This document shows, piece by piece, positions 1 through 9,045 of a stretch of 60,935 nt of DNA. The notes below the pieces were generated by a model. That model did no database searches, was not told the origin of the DNA, and saw nothing but the letters and a program-made list of their open reading frames with translations. Each line of letters begins with the position of its first letter. Position 1 is the first letter of the stretch. The DNA is taken from positions 1-60,935 of the forward strand of contig JAJECV010000074.1 in the NCBI GenBank assembly GCA_022821875.1, given 5' to 3'. Source of the stretch: Rhodothermales bacterium (GTDB lineage Bacteria > Bacteroidota > Rhodothermia > Rhodothermales > Bin80). A program made the translations under genes and the position numbers.

Positions 1-1
1 C

Positions 2-415
2 GCAAGCGCGAAAGGAACGGTGGAGAATCCGGGCAGGAAGGTGAAACAGAAAGCAGGACTGAACCGCTCAATACTGGGAACAGGATGGGCAATACTGGAG
101 CAGTTCCTGCGGGAGCGAGGCGTGGTGATCAAGGTACCCCCGCATTATACATCGCAGACATGTAGTAAGTGTTCCTATGTGAACGCAAAGAATCGGCAAA
201 AGCAGTCCGAGTTTCTATGTCGGACGTGCGGGTACCAAGCGAATGCGGACTCGAATGCGTCCGTAAATATCCGGGAGTCGGGGATGGCGTCCTGGCACGA
301 ATTGTGCCGAACGGGTTGTGGAGCCTATGTAAGACCTGTCCTTGCGGAGCGCAAGCCTGCAACCGGGCAACGGGTGATGAAGCACCAAAGAGACTATGCA
401 GTAAGTTGTTACTGA
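2..415 (+). CDS. tnpB: TnpB (IS200/IS605 OrfB) RNA-guided nuclease, C-terminal part, cut by window edge
   Basis: The reading frame is open from the first bases of the window, so the gene begins outside it; only the last ~137 residues are present. They contain the family's conserved KAGLNRSIL segment, the four-cysteine zinc ribbon (TCSKC then CRTCG) and the ADSNASVNI motif that carries the last RuvC catalytic aspartate. TnpB is the RNA-guided DNA endonuclease of IS200/IS605 elements, which promotes retention of the element at its donor site. The C-terminus looks intact, so the protein may be active if the missing part is. The stop codon lies inside a small hairpin that probably belongs to the right end of the element. 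No tnpA is visible. Confidence 0.9.
   Translation, partial: ASAKGTVENPGRKVKQKAGLNRSILGTGWAILEQFLRERGVVIKVPPHYTSQTCSKCSYVNAKNRQKQSEFLCRTCGYQANADSNASVNIRESGMASWHELCRTGCGAYVRPVLAERKPATGQRVMKHQRDYAVSCY
399..414 (+). repeat. Small perfect hairpin at the tnpB stop codon, probable IS right-end structure
   Basis: CAGTAA, a GTTG loop and TTACTG form a perfect 6-bp stem that includes the tnpB stop region. IS200/IS605 ends carry subterminal hairpins recognised as single strands, and the omega-RNA of TnpB is known to overlap the tnpB 3' end and the right end. That this hairpin is the right-end structure is an inference from position; the exact element boundary cannot be fixed here. Confidence 0.4.
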
Positions 416-437
416 TAGATATAATTCCCAACAATAA

Positions 438-2294
438 TTGTCCGCTGCTTTGACACGAACCCGATTTTTACTCTTTTGTTCTGCGGTTGTCTTTGTGCTG
501 TCGGTCCTGAGTTTTCAACTCTTTCGCCTGCAGGTGACCGAGCGTCAGGGCCTCTCTGAAATTGCACGCGGCAACGCACTGCGTGATATACGTGTACTTC
601 CGGCTCGCGGGCTGGTCTACGACCGTAACGGTACCCTCATGGTCCAGAATATGCCGACCTATACGATTTCTCTCGCATCAAGATACTTTGACCGAACCCG
701 CATACCGCTGCTGGCAGAGCATCTGGGTGTCCCTGAATCGGTCGTCAGCCTGCGTCTTGAGGAAGCGCAGGAGCATAATCCCTACCGGCTCTATCCCTCG
801 TTTACAAATGTTTCATTTGAACAGTATAGTCGCATCCTTGAGGATTCATACTGGCTGCCTGGTGTTGGATGGGAAATCAAACACCGGAGGCACTATTCGA
901 CCAATGTTCGTGCCTCACATGCACTGGGATATATCGGGGAAGTCAATCGGGAAGAACTCAATGCGATTGATCAGCAATCTGACTCGTCACTCTATCGGCA
1001 GGGAGATTTTCTGGGGCGAACCGGAGTTGAACGGGGATATGAACCCTGGCTGCGGGGAATCCCCGGAGTTGCCCGGCGCTGGGTAAATGTGTACGGGCTG
1101 GAGATCATGTCCTATGCACAGGGACAGGGAGATCAGCCCCCGCGAGGAAACTATGACCTTCACCTTACTCTGGACTATCGTGTTCAGGAACTTGCCGAAT
1201 CTCTCTTTGTCAATAAACGCGGTGCAGTGGTTGCACTAGATCCCAATGACGGGGGAATTATTGCACTGGTCAGCAAGCCGGATTATCCGCTCGAAATGTT
1301 CAATGAGGGTATCCAGAGCGATGCCTGGCAAGTTCTGGTTAATCATGATGAACAGCCCCTGTACAATCGGGCCACGATGAATTTAATGCCTCCAGGATCA
1401 ACCTGGAAACCGTTCATGGCGCTTTTGGCACTTTCAGAAGGTCTCCTCGGAGACGAAGGAGAGGAGGCAACGATTTTCTGTCCCGGTTACCATCCCTTCG
1501 GGCAGGGGCGTTTTTTTCGGTGTCTGGATGTACATGGTCATAAAAATGTTGTGCAGGCCCTGCAGAATTCGTGCAATACATTCTTTTTTGAGTTAGCCCA
1601 CAGGATGGATCTAGATGTCTTTAAAACGTATGCGAACCGGTTTGGCTTCGGTGTCGAAGCTCCGACTGATCTGCGAGAGCAGACCGCCGGATTTATCCCT
1701 GATTCGGCCTACTTTAACCGAACAGGGAGATATTGGGGAAAAGGATCTATCATGAACCTCGGTGTCGGCCAGGGAGATATGGGAGTTACGCCATTTCAAC
1801 TGGCCAGATATGCAGCTGCGCTGGCGAATGGGGGCACATTGCATGCACCTCATATGGTCTCTCATCTAGTGGAGCCGGAAACAAATGAACGGATAAAATT
1901 GCCTGCTATATCCGATCCATCTCATCTGGGGATTGATACGGCCTATGTAAATCTGGTACGCAGGGGGATGCGTCTGGTGATGGAGGCAGGAACTGGGCGA
2001 GCGTCCCAGATTCCCGGCATCCCGAGTGCGGGAAAGACGGGGACTGCGCAGGCCCCGGGCAATTTTACGGACCATTCGGTGTTTATCATGTTTGCACCCT
2101 TTGATCATCCCCGGATTGCTCTGGCCGTCCAGTGTGAAAATACAGGCGGGGGAAGTCTATGCGCGGCACCGATCGCCAGCCTTCTCGCAGAGATATATCT
2201 CAAAAGAGAGATCCCCCCCTCCTGGCAAACTGATATCCGAATGCAGCGTGCACTGTCCGCAACCAGCGAGTCCCTTATATCAACCGCTGAATAA
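438..2294 (+). CDS. mrdA: Penicillin-binding protein 2 (elongasome transpeptidase)
   Basis: Class B peptidoglycan transpeptidase of the rod-shape elongasome. A membrane anchor at about residues 8-28 is followed by the dimerisation domain (ARGLVYDRNG) and the transpeptidase domain: catalytic Ser321 in STWK, the SCN motif, and KTG starting at Lys533. Length (618 aa) is normal. The start is odd: the frame opens with TTG at 438 right after an in-frame TAA, there is no clear ribosome binding site, only seven residues precede the membrane segment, and the tnpB end lies about 20 bases upstream. The insertion may have replaced the native start. rodA follows after 3 bases, the usual partner arrangement. 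Confidence 0.95.
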   Translation: MSAALTRTRFLLFCSAVVFVLSVLSFQLFRLQVTERQGLSEIARGNALRDIRVLPARGLVYDRNGTLMVQNMPTYTISLASRYFDRTRIPLLAEHLGVPESVVSLRLEEAQEHNPYRLYPSFTNVSFEQYSRILEDSYWLPGVGWEIKHRRHYSTNVRASHALGYIGEVNREELNAIDQQSDSSLYRQGDFLGRTGVERGYEPWLRGIPGVARRWVNVYGLEIMSYAQGQGDQPPRGNYDLHLTLDYRVQELAESLFVNKRGAVVALDPNDGGIIALVSKPDYPLEMFNEGIQSDAWQVLVNHDEQPLYNRATMNLMPPGSTWKPFMALLALSEGLLGDEGEEATIFCPGYHPFGQGRFFRCLDVHGHKNVVQALQNSCNTFFFELAHRMDLDVFKTYANRFGFGVEAPTDLREQTAGFIPDSAYFNRTGRYWGKGSIMNLGVGQGDMGVTPFQLARYAAALANGGTLHAPHMVSHLVEPETNERIKLPAISDPSHLGIDTAYVNLVRRGMRLVMEAGTGRASQIPGIPSAGKTGTAQAPGNFTDHSVFIMFAPFDHPRIALAVQCENTGGGSLCAAPIASLLAEIYLKREIPPSWQTDIRMQRALSATSESLISTAE

Positions 2295-2297
2295 CGT

Positions 2298-3554
2298 ATG
2301 CGACAGTGGTACCGAAATCTTGATTTTGCAACGCTCCTGATCTGGGTGATGCTCTGCGCCTGTGGCCTGATTGCAATTTATAGTGCAACCCATGGCGAAG
2401 CGCAGGAATTTTTGCTGAATACCGTTCAGAACAGTTTTCAGCGGCAGATCCTGTGGCTGGTGATCTCCACCGTCGCCTTAGCGATCATTCTTTCTATGCC
2501 AATGCGTCTTCTGATTCGAATGGTTCCATGGATTTATCTGGTCACCATCGGACTTCTGGTTTTGGCGCTGCTGATTGGCCGTGAGGTGGGAGGGGCGCGT
2601 TCATGGATTTACCTTGGACCTGTCGGATTTCAGTCTGCCGAATTAGCAAAAGTCGGGGTTCTGCTTATGGCTGCGCTAGTGTTGGCATCACGTAGAAAAG
2701 AGAATTCCATCATGAATGCCGCAATGATTGCGGCCGGCGTTCTAGCCTTACCTGTCCTGTTGATTGTTCTCCAGAATGACCTTGGAACCGCACTTGTATT
2801 TGTGGGCCTTACGCCGGTTCTTGCACTCTGCAGCGGTATTCCGCTACGGATTGTTGGGCTCTTGATCCTGTTTCCCATTGCCGGGTATCTGGCTATACTC
2901 AGTTGGCAGGCTGCCCTGGGGTTTACCGTACTGGTCGGGATCATTGCATGGTATGGAACCCGCAGCCGGGTGTGGATGGCCGCGGGGGTGGTTGCCAGTG
3001 CCATGACCTTCGGCATTGCCACTTTTGCGCTGCAATATGTACTGCAGCCGCATCAGGTTGCCCGTATTGCCTCTTTTTCCAACCCTGAAGCGGATGAATA
3101 CCGCACGAATGTGGGGTTTCACCTTGTGCAGTCGAAAGCTGCCCTCGGATCCGGCGGATGGTTTGGATTGGGATTTCGGCAGGGAACCCAGACGCAGGGT
3201 CGCTATATTCCTGAGCAATCCACTGATTTTGTGTTCTCGGTCATTGGGGAAGAATGGGGATTTGTCGGCGGAATCCTGATTCTGCTGCTCTTTGCTGCAC
3301 TGATCCTTCGTCTGCTCTGGCTGGCACGGGCGATTGATCATCCTATCGGAAACCTTGTTGTTGCCGGGGTTGCCGGAATATTTTTGATCCATGTGTGCGT
3401 GAATATCGGGATGGTGCTTGGACTGCTGCCGGTGATCGGGATTCCCCTGCCTTTTCTATCCTATGGCGGTTCGGCCCTGTTAACCAATACTGCACTGCTC
3501 GGCATTGCTTTGGCGTGTTACATGAGGCGGGCTGAATTTGCGCTCTACTGGTAG
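2298..3554 (+). CDS. rodA: Rod-shape-determining SEDS glycosyltransferase RodA
   Basis: Integral membrane peptidoglycan polymerase of the SEDS family, 418 aa with about ten hydrophobic segments. The family signature near the C-terminus, PLPFLSYGGSALLTN, is present, as is the conserved central stretch GARSWIYLGPVGFQSAELAK. It starts 3 bases after mrdA and is certainly co-transcribed with it; RodA polymerises glycan strands that PBP2 cross-links during side-wall growth. No mreBCD genes are visible because the window begins at mrdA. Confidence 0.95.
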   Translation: MRQWYRNLDFATLLIWVMLCACGLIAIYSATHGEAQEFLLNTVQNSFQRQILWLVISTVALAIILSMPMRLLIRMVPWIYLVTIGLLVLALLIGREVGGARSWIYLGPVGFQSAELAKVGVLLMAALVLASRRKENSIMNAAMIAAGVLALPVLLIVLQNDLGTALVFVGLTPVLALCSGIPLRIVGLLILFPIAGYLAILSWQAALGFTVLVGIIAWYGTRSRVWMAAGVVASAMTFGIATFALQYVLQPHQVARIASFSNPEADEYRTNVGFHLVQSKAALGSGGWFGLGFRQGTQTQGRYIPEQSTDFVFSVIGEEWGFVGGILILLLFAALILRLLWLARAIDHPIGNLVVAGVAGIFLIHVCVNIGMVLGLLPVIGIPLPFLSYGGSALLTNTALLGIALACYMRRAEFALYW

Positions 3555-3559
3555 GATCA

Positions 3560-4690
3560 TTGCGTTCATCTCATTTTGACATTATCGTGATTGGATTGGG
3601 GGCAGCCGGGAGTGCGGCACTGTTTCATGTCGCCCGTTCCGGAGCTTCCGTGCTGGGGATTGATCGTTTTGTATCGCCACATGCGTACGGCTCTACGCAC
3701 AGTGAGAGTCGAATTATTCGCAAGGCCTATTCCGAGGGGATACAGTATTTGCCGCTCTTAAACCGGGCCTATACCCTGTGGTCCGAGTTGGAAAACGCAT
3801 CGGCAATCAAACTTATGCATCTGGGAGGGTGTCTCACGATTGGCCGGAAAGACGGTCAAATGGTTCAGTCCGCCTGGAAAAGTGCAGTTGCCGGCAATAT
3901 CCGTCACCAAATCCTGTCCTCGGATGAAGTACGCCGGCGCTATCCCGGCTATCACCTCCAGCCCGGTCAGGCTGCCCTGATGGATTTTGAGGCGGGCTAC
4001 ATTCAGCCGGAGCGCTGTGTGCGGACTCATTTACGACATGCGGCCATGCATGGTGCTCAGTGCCGGTTTGGAACTCCCGTTCAATCCTGCAGCGTCCGGC
4101 AGGACCATGTCATCGTAAAAACCGATCTGGATCGCTTTGCGGCATCACGGGTGATCCTGACAGCAGGTGCCTGGATGCAGGACTTCGCCCCGGTTCCCCT
4201 GATGATTGAGCGCGTGACCAATTCCTGGTTCCAGACGAACGGGTCGAACTTCGGGCCTGAACTGTGTCCGCCATTTATTATGGAGGAAGACAGTGGGCTG
4301 AAGAGTTATGGATGTCCTGATCTGGGTAGGGGAATCAAGATCGGTCTGCATCATGCCGGCCAACTCGCTGCACATCCCGGCGAGATTGACCGAACGATTG
4401 CGGCGGAAGATAAAATCCAGGCACACCGGATACTGAAAACCATCCTGCCGGAAGCGGCAGGAATATGCCGGAAAACGACGATCTGCATGTATTCCAATAC
4501 GCCGGATCAGCATTATCTCATTGACCGGATGTACGGAGACCATCAACACATCATTATCGGGAGTGCCTGCTCCGGTCACGGATTTAAAGCAAGTTCGGCG
4601 GTTGGGGAGTCACTGGCCGCACTGGCACTGGATCAGTCTCCGTCCGTTGATCTCTCACCGTTTAAATGGCGTTGGCCGACCAAGATCTAA
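3560..4690 (+). CDS. FAD-dependent amine oxidase of the monomeric sarcosine oxidase / N-methyltryptophan oxidase family
   Basis: 376 aa, the usual size of monomeric sarcosine oxidases, which demethylate or oxidise N-methyl amino acids with release of hydrogen peroxide. The N-terminal Rossmann motif GLGAAG (residues 12-17) binds FAD, STHSESRIIR matches the family's flavin-contact segment, and Cys309 in ICMYSNTPD is at the place of the covalent FAD attachment in known members, followed by CSGHGFKASS. The start is TTG at 3560, five bases after rodA, so the gene may be carried on the mrdA-rodA transcript although it has no obvious link to cell shape. The exact substrate cannot be told; a pipecolate- or sarcosine-type oxidase is possible. 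Confidence 0.85.
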   Translation: MRSSHFDIIVIGLGAAGSAALFHVARSGASVLGIDRFVSPHAYGSTHSESRIIRKAYSEGIQYLPLLNRAYTLWSELENASAIKLMHLGGCLTIGRKDGQMVQSAWKSAVAGNIRHQILSSDEVRRRYPGYHLQPGQAALMDFEAGYIQPERCVRTHLRHAAMHGAQCRFGTPVQSCSVRQDHVIVKTDLDRFAASRVILTAGAWMQDFAPVPLMIERVTNSWFQTNGSNFGPELCPPFIMEEDSGLKSYGCPDLGRGIKIGLHHAGQLAAHPGEIDRTIAAEDKIQAHRILKTILPEAAGICRKTTICMYSNTPDQHYLIDRMYGDHQHIIIGSACSGHGFKASSAVGESLAALALDQSPSVDLSPFKWRWPTKI

Positions 4691-4691
4691 G

Positions 4692-6437
4692 ATGAAAGAC
4701 TATCTCAGCGCAGCTCTTCAGCGCATTCTGACCAATATTGCGTCCGTGCCGGCAGATTTTGTGCCGGAGCTGTCCGTGCCCGCAAACCCGGATCACGGAG
4801 ACCTTGCCACCAATTGTGCGATGAAACTTGCCCGGCATTTGCGTCGACCTCCACGGGGTATTGCAGAAGAGATTGTCGCCGCATTCATGGCTGAGGAGCG
4901 GGATCCCTTCTATATAGACTCGGTTTCGGTGGCGGGAGGGGGCTTTATTAATTTTAAATGCTCCAACCGGTACCTGTACCGTGAACTGGGAGCCTGTCTG
5001 GAGCGGGGAGGGGATTTTGGCCGCTCGGATTCCGGCAGGGGAAAACGGGCGCTGGTTGAGTTTGTCAGCGCAAATCCTACCGGTCCCTTAACGGTGGGAC
5101 ATGGACGGAACGCCGTTTTAGGCGACACCCTTGCAAGTCTTCTGGAATGGGTGGGCTATGAAGTTACCCGTGAATACTATTTCAATGATGCCGGGCGGCA
5201 GATGCGTGTTCTGGGCGCTTCCGTACGAAGCCGGTACGAGGAGGTGACGGCCGAGGAGGACCAGCCGTTTGCGGATCTGCCCCGTGCCATCGGTCACCGG
5301 CAGACCTATCAATCGAAACAACTGGCGGGCGCGGGGAACAAGCCGGTCATCGTCCCCGACTCTTTTCCTGAAGACGGATATCTTGGTACGTATATCACGG
5401 AGATTGCCCGGAAGCTGGCAAAGAAGCACGGGATTGATCTGTTGGACCGCGAAGACAATGACATGTTTGAAACCGCAGCTCAATCGGTCATTTTCGGCGC
5501 AATCCGTACGACACTGGAGCATCTCGGTATCGCTATGGACAGCTATTTCAACGAAAAAAGCCTCTATGAGAGGGGGGCGGTTACGAAAACCCTGAATGCA
5601 CTGCGGGCACAGAATATGGTGTATGAAGAGGATGGTGCAATCTGGTTCAAGACCTCCAGTCTCGGCAAAGAATCGGACACAGTGCTGGTGAAGCGAACCG
5701 GGGAACCAACCTACCGCCTGCCCGATATTGCCTATCATGTTGACAAGATGGAGCGCGGCTTTGATATCCTGATTAACATATTTGGTGCGGATCACATTGG
5801 TACGTACCCGGATATCCTGCGTGGTCTGGAGGTGCTCGGATTTGACTCGACACGGGTCAAGGTGATGATCTACCAGTTCGTAACCCTGATTCGCGCCGGG
5901 CAGGAAGTGAAAATGAGTACACGCAAGGCGAATTTTGTTACACTGGATGAACTGATGGATGAGGTGACCCCTGATGTGACAAGGTATTTCTTTATCATGC
6001 GATCTGCTCAGAAGCATCTGGAATTTGATATTGACTTAGCACGGGAGGCCAGTGATAAGAATCCCGTTTTTTATCTTCAGTACGCCCATGCGCGTATCTG
6101 CTCCATCCTGAAGAAAGCTGCGGAGATCAACCTCATGCCGGATCCCGGTCCAGCCAGTCTGGCGCTCCTTGTTGAGGAATCCGAAATCGCTCTGATCAAA
6201 GAAATTATTCGTTTCCCGAGGGTGGTTTCCAGTTGTGCAGAGACATGTGAGCCGCACCGACTTGCGACCTATTTGCGTAGTGTTGCAGAGGCCTTTACCC
6301 GATTTTACCATTCATGTCGTATTCTTGGGGAAAAAGAAGGGATTGCAATGGCACGCATGGCCTTGGCGCAGGCGGCCAGGATTACCCTCCATAACGGCCT
6401 TTCAATCCTGGGAATCAGTGCCCCTGAGCGCATGTAA
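4692..6437 (+). CDS. argS: Arginyl-tRNA synthetase
   Basis: Class I aminoacyl-tRNA synthetase that charges tRNA-Arg; 581 aa. The N-terminal Add1 domain is followed by the HIGH-type motif VGHGRN in SANPTGPLTVGHG, the KMSK-type motif KMSTR, and the DALR anticodon-binding domain at the C-terminus. The start is taken at ATG 4692, one base after the stop of the oxidase gene; an open extension upstream to 4521 overlaps that gene and does not look like ArgS. All expected motifs are present and the gene looks complete. Confidence 0.97.
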   Translation: MKDYLSAALQRILTNIASVPADFVPELSVPANPDHGDLATNCAMKLARHLRRPPRGIAEEIVAAFMAEERDPFYIDSVSVAGGGFINFKCSNRYLYRELGACLERGGDFGRSDSGRGKRALVEFVSANPTGPLTVGHGRNAVLGDTLASLLEWVGYEVTREYYFNDAGRQMRVLGASVRSRYEEVTAEEDQPFADLPRAIGHRQTYQSKQLAGAGNKPVIVPDSFPEDGYLGTYITEIARKLAKKHGIDLLDREDNDMFETAAQSVIFGAIRTTLEHLGIAMDSYFNEKSLYERGAVTKTLNALRAQNMVYEEDGAIWFKTSSLGKESDTVLVKRTGEPTYRLPDIAYHVDKMERGFDILINIFGADHIGTYPDILRGLEVLGFDSTRVKVMIYQFVTLIRAGQEVKMSTRKANFVTLDELMDEVTPDVTRYFFIMRSAQKHLEFDIDLAREASDKNPVFYLQYAHARICSILKKAAEINLMPDPGPASLALLVEESEIALIKEIIRFPRVVSSCAETCEPHRLATYLRSVAEAFTRFYHSCRILGEKEGIAMARMALAQAARITLHNGLSILGISAPERM

Positions 6438-6638
6438 CTGTGAAAGGTCCGAGCAAATTCTTGAAGAAATCCGGGCTGGAGTCCCCAACCCAAGTGTCCT
6501 GTAAAATGATGAAACGATGGCGGTCACACCGCAAGGAAAATTCAATGCCGGGATGGGTTCAAAGGCTTCCCGGCAATGCGGAAATACAGCAGACTGCGGA
6601 TGAGATAGCGGGGAATAAAGATCTGATTGCGTAGCATT

Positions 6639-8033
6639 ATGCCTGCAGAATCTCCAGCACCGGGAAATTGTGCCAATTGGCAAAACCGTACGCTGTTTCA
6701 CGGCGATAACCTTTGGTTTCTGAGGGCCATGAACAGCGGGAGCGTAGACCTGATTGCGATTGATCCACCGTTCAACAAGGGGAAAGATTTCCATGCGACT
6801 CCTGACAGTCTTGCTGCCGGGGCACGCTTTCAGGACCGGTGGAGTTGGGAAAAGGATGTGCATCAGGAATGGATTGATCAATTGAAAGATGACTACCCCA
6901 GATTGATGGAAGCCATTGAATCCGCTCAACATGCTCATTCCGAGGGCATGGGTGCTTACCTATGCTTTATGGCAGTGCGGTTGCTGGAAATGCGACGTAT
7001 TCTGAAGCCAACAGGGAGCATATACCTTCACTGCGATCCGACTGCCAGCCACTATCTGAAGGCCGCTATGGATGCAATCTTTGGATACAGGCAGTTCAGG
7101 AATGAGATTATCTGGTGCTACAACGTTGGAGGGAAAAGCCGGCACCATTGGGGACGAAAACATGATGTGATTTTGTATTACACAAAAAGCCGGAAGTATC
7201 ACTTTGACGGGAAAGCTGCTGGCATACCTCGGGATACCGGAAAGAAGAGCTTTGGTGGACGAATTGGTACTGATAAAGATGGTCGTCCATATCAGGATAA
7301 AATTGTCCGTGCCACAGGCAAGATATATCGCTATTACCTTGATGAGCCAAAGATTCCAGAAGATTGGTGGACCGGAATAAATAGCCTCCAGTCAGGATCA
7401 AAAGAACGTCTGGGTTATCCTACCCAGAAACCACTTGCTCTGTACGAACGTATCCTCAAGGCATCCAGCAATGAGGGAGATATAGTCTTTGATCCATTTG
7501 CGGGATGCGCTACAACTCTTGTCGCTGCGGAGAGACTGGATCGCCAGTGGGTTGGCATGGATCTATGGGATGAGTGTAAAAACGTAATCGTACAGCGCTT
7601 GCGAAAGGAAGGGCTAATTCAGAATACGGATCATCCTGATGGCTATCTTTTTCCCAAGGACATTGTATTTACGGATCAGATTCCCGAACGGACTGACGAC
7701 AAAGAAGAAGCTGCTCCATTTCTACGCGTGAAAGTGCGCGTGAAGGAGCCGGAGGGGCCCCGCTGGTCACGCAGGCAGATGTATGACCATCTGTTAGAAC
7801 AGTATGGATGCAAATGCCAGGGATGCGACAGGGAATTTGATGATCCGCGCTATTTGCAATTAGACCATAATACGCCCCGCTCCGATGGAGGCATCAATCA
7901 CATCTCGAACCGTGTTCTGCTTTGCGGCCCCTGTAATCAGCTTAAGAGCAATATCTATACACTGTCGGGGCTTCGCAGAGAAAACAGGAGACGCGGCTAT
8001 ATGGCACCCGGCAAAGATACCCTGTTCCCGTGA
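6639..8033 (+). CDS. Beta-class DNA methyltransferase fused to a C-terminal HNH endonuclease domain
   Basis: About 464 aa from ATG 6639 (a TTG at 6627 is also possible). The N-terminal part is an amino-methyltransferase of the N6-adenine/N4-cytosine group: DPPFN (motif IV, residues 42-46) precedes DPFAGCATTL (SAM-binding motif I), the order typical of the beta class. Residues ~389-437 form an HNH domain with CQGC, LQLDHNTPRSDGG and LCGPCN, that is, a zinc-ribbon HNH with its DH pair and second cysteine pair. No separate restriction gene lies beside it, so this may be a one-protein modification-cleavage enzyme or a modification-dependent nuclease. It sits alone between argS and pheA, which suggests acquisition by transfer. 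Confidence 0.88.
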   Translation: MPAESPAPGNCANWQNRTLFHGDNLWFLRAMNSGSVDLIAIDPPFNKGKDFHATPDSLAAGARFQDRWSWEKDVHQEWIDQLKDDYPRLMEAIESAQHAHSEGMGAYLCFMAVRLLEMRRILKPTGSIYLHCDPTASHYLKAAMDAIFGYRQFRNEIIWCYNVGGKSRHHWGRKHDVILYYTKSRKYHFDGKAAGIPRDTGKKSFGGRIGTDKDGRPYQDKIVRATGKIYRYYLDEPKIPEDWWTGINSLQSGSKERLGYPTQKPLALYERILKASSNEGDIVFDPFAGCATTLVAAERLDRQWVGMDLWDECKNVIVQRLRKEGLIQNTDHPDGYLFPKDIVFTDQIPERTDDKEEAAPFLRVKVRVKEPEGPRWSRRQMYDHLLEQYGCKCQGCDREFDDPRYLQLDHNTPRSDGGINHISNRVLLCGPCNQLKSNIYTLSGLRRENRRRGYMAPGKDTLFP

Positions 8034-8154
8034 AACTGATGAAACCCGGTCATCGCCATAAGAACACTCCGCCCATACCAGAGCGGTGGGAAGCGGCGGA
8101 ACATCTGATACGAAACCGATCCGTACTCATGAAATTCTTTCAACCACCTGATCT

Positions 8155-9027
8155 ATGCCCCGAGCCATGAAAGTTGCATTTCAAGGAGAAATTGGTGCAT
8201 TCAGCGAGGAGGCGGCCGGCCGCCTGTATCCGGATTGTCGTGTCGTTCCGGTTCCTGCCATGGAGGATGTATTTCAGGCCGTTGAGGCCCGAACCGTTGT
8301 GCGCGGGATTATTCCCATTGAAAATTCCCTCTTCGGCAGTGTCCATATCAATTATGATCTTCTGCGTACACACCAGGTCAGGATTGCGGGGGAGGTCAAA
8401 CTGCGCATTCGTCATTTTCTGATGGCGAAGCCCGGTGTCCGGTTAGAGGGGATCCAGCGCGTTCTTTCGCATCCACAGGCGCTCGGACAATGTCAGACGT
8501 TTCTCAGGGAAAAACTCAGCTGGAGTGAGGTTGTCCCCACCTACGATACCGCGGGTGCGGCAAAGCTGATTGCTGCGGAAGCCGGTTTCACGAGTGCCGC
8601 AATCGGACCTGCAAGGGCGGCAAAGGAGTACGGCCTGGAGATTCTGGCAACCGATCTGCAAAGCCATACTCTCAACTATACGCGGTTTCTGGCCTTGGCA
8701 CCAAGAGATGCGGTGCGGCCGGCTCCCACAAAAAATCCACTGAAAACCTCCGTCGTGTTTGCCCTGAAGAAGAGCATACCCGGTGCCCTTTTTAAGAGCC
8801 TCGCTGTATTTTTTCTCCGTGAAATAGACCTGTACAAGGTGGAAAGCCGGCCGCTGATTGGCCGGCCGGGGGATTACCTTTTTTATCTGGATGTTGCAGG
8901 GGACAGTGCAGCCCCCCTGCTTCAGCGGGCGCTTGAGCATCTTGATGAACTCACCACCGACCTGCGTATCCTGGGATCCTATCCGCATGGAGAAACCTGG
9001 GACGGAGACCAGAAAAACCTGTCATAA
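8155..9027 (+). CDS. pheA: Prephenate dehydratase
   Basis: Converts prephenate to phenylpyruvate in phenylalanine synthesis. 290 aa counted from ATG 8155; an ATG at 8167 (MKVAFQGE) fits the family start equally well. The periplasmic-binding-like catalytic domain carries IPIENSLFGSV and the catalytic NYTRF (Thr176), and the C-terminal ACT domain carries the ESRP motif (KVESRPL) and the GDYLFYLD strand that bind phenylalanine for feedback inhibition. There is no chorismate mutase domain, so mutase activity must come from elsewhere. Confidence 0.94.
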   Translation: MPRAMKVAFQGEIGAFSEEAAGRLYPDCRVVPVPAMEDVFQAVEARTVVRGIIPIENSLFGSVHINYDLLRTHQVRIAGEVKLRIRHFLMAKPGVRLEGIQRVLSHPQALGQCQTFLREKLSWSEVVPTYDTAGAAKLIAAEAGFTSAAIGPARAAKEYGLEILATDLQSHTLNYTRFLALAPRDAVRPAPTKNPLKTSVVFALKKSIPGALFKSLAVFFLREIDLYKVESRPLIGRPGDYLFYLDVAGDSAAPLLQRALEHLDELTTDLRILGSYPHGETWDGDQKNLS

Positions 9028-9045
9028 CAACCTAAATCACGATCT

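Noticed and set aside
4521-4691. N-terminal extension of the argS frame
   Set aside because: It overlaps the oxidase gene and the true ArgS N-terminus begins at ATG 4692.
5118-6017. 299-codon minus-strand frame inside argS
   Set aside because: Shadow of a complete argS gene, no recognisable protein family.
6440-6634. 64-codon frame between argS and the methyltransferase gene
   Set aside because: GTG start without a ribosome binding site, no domain, composition unlike a protein.
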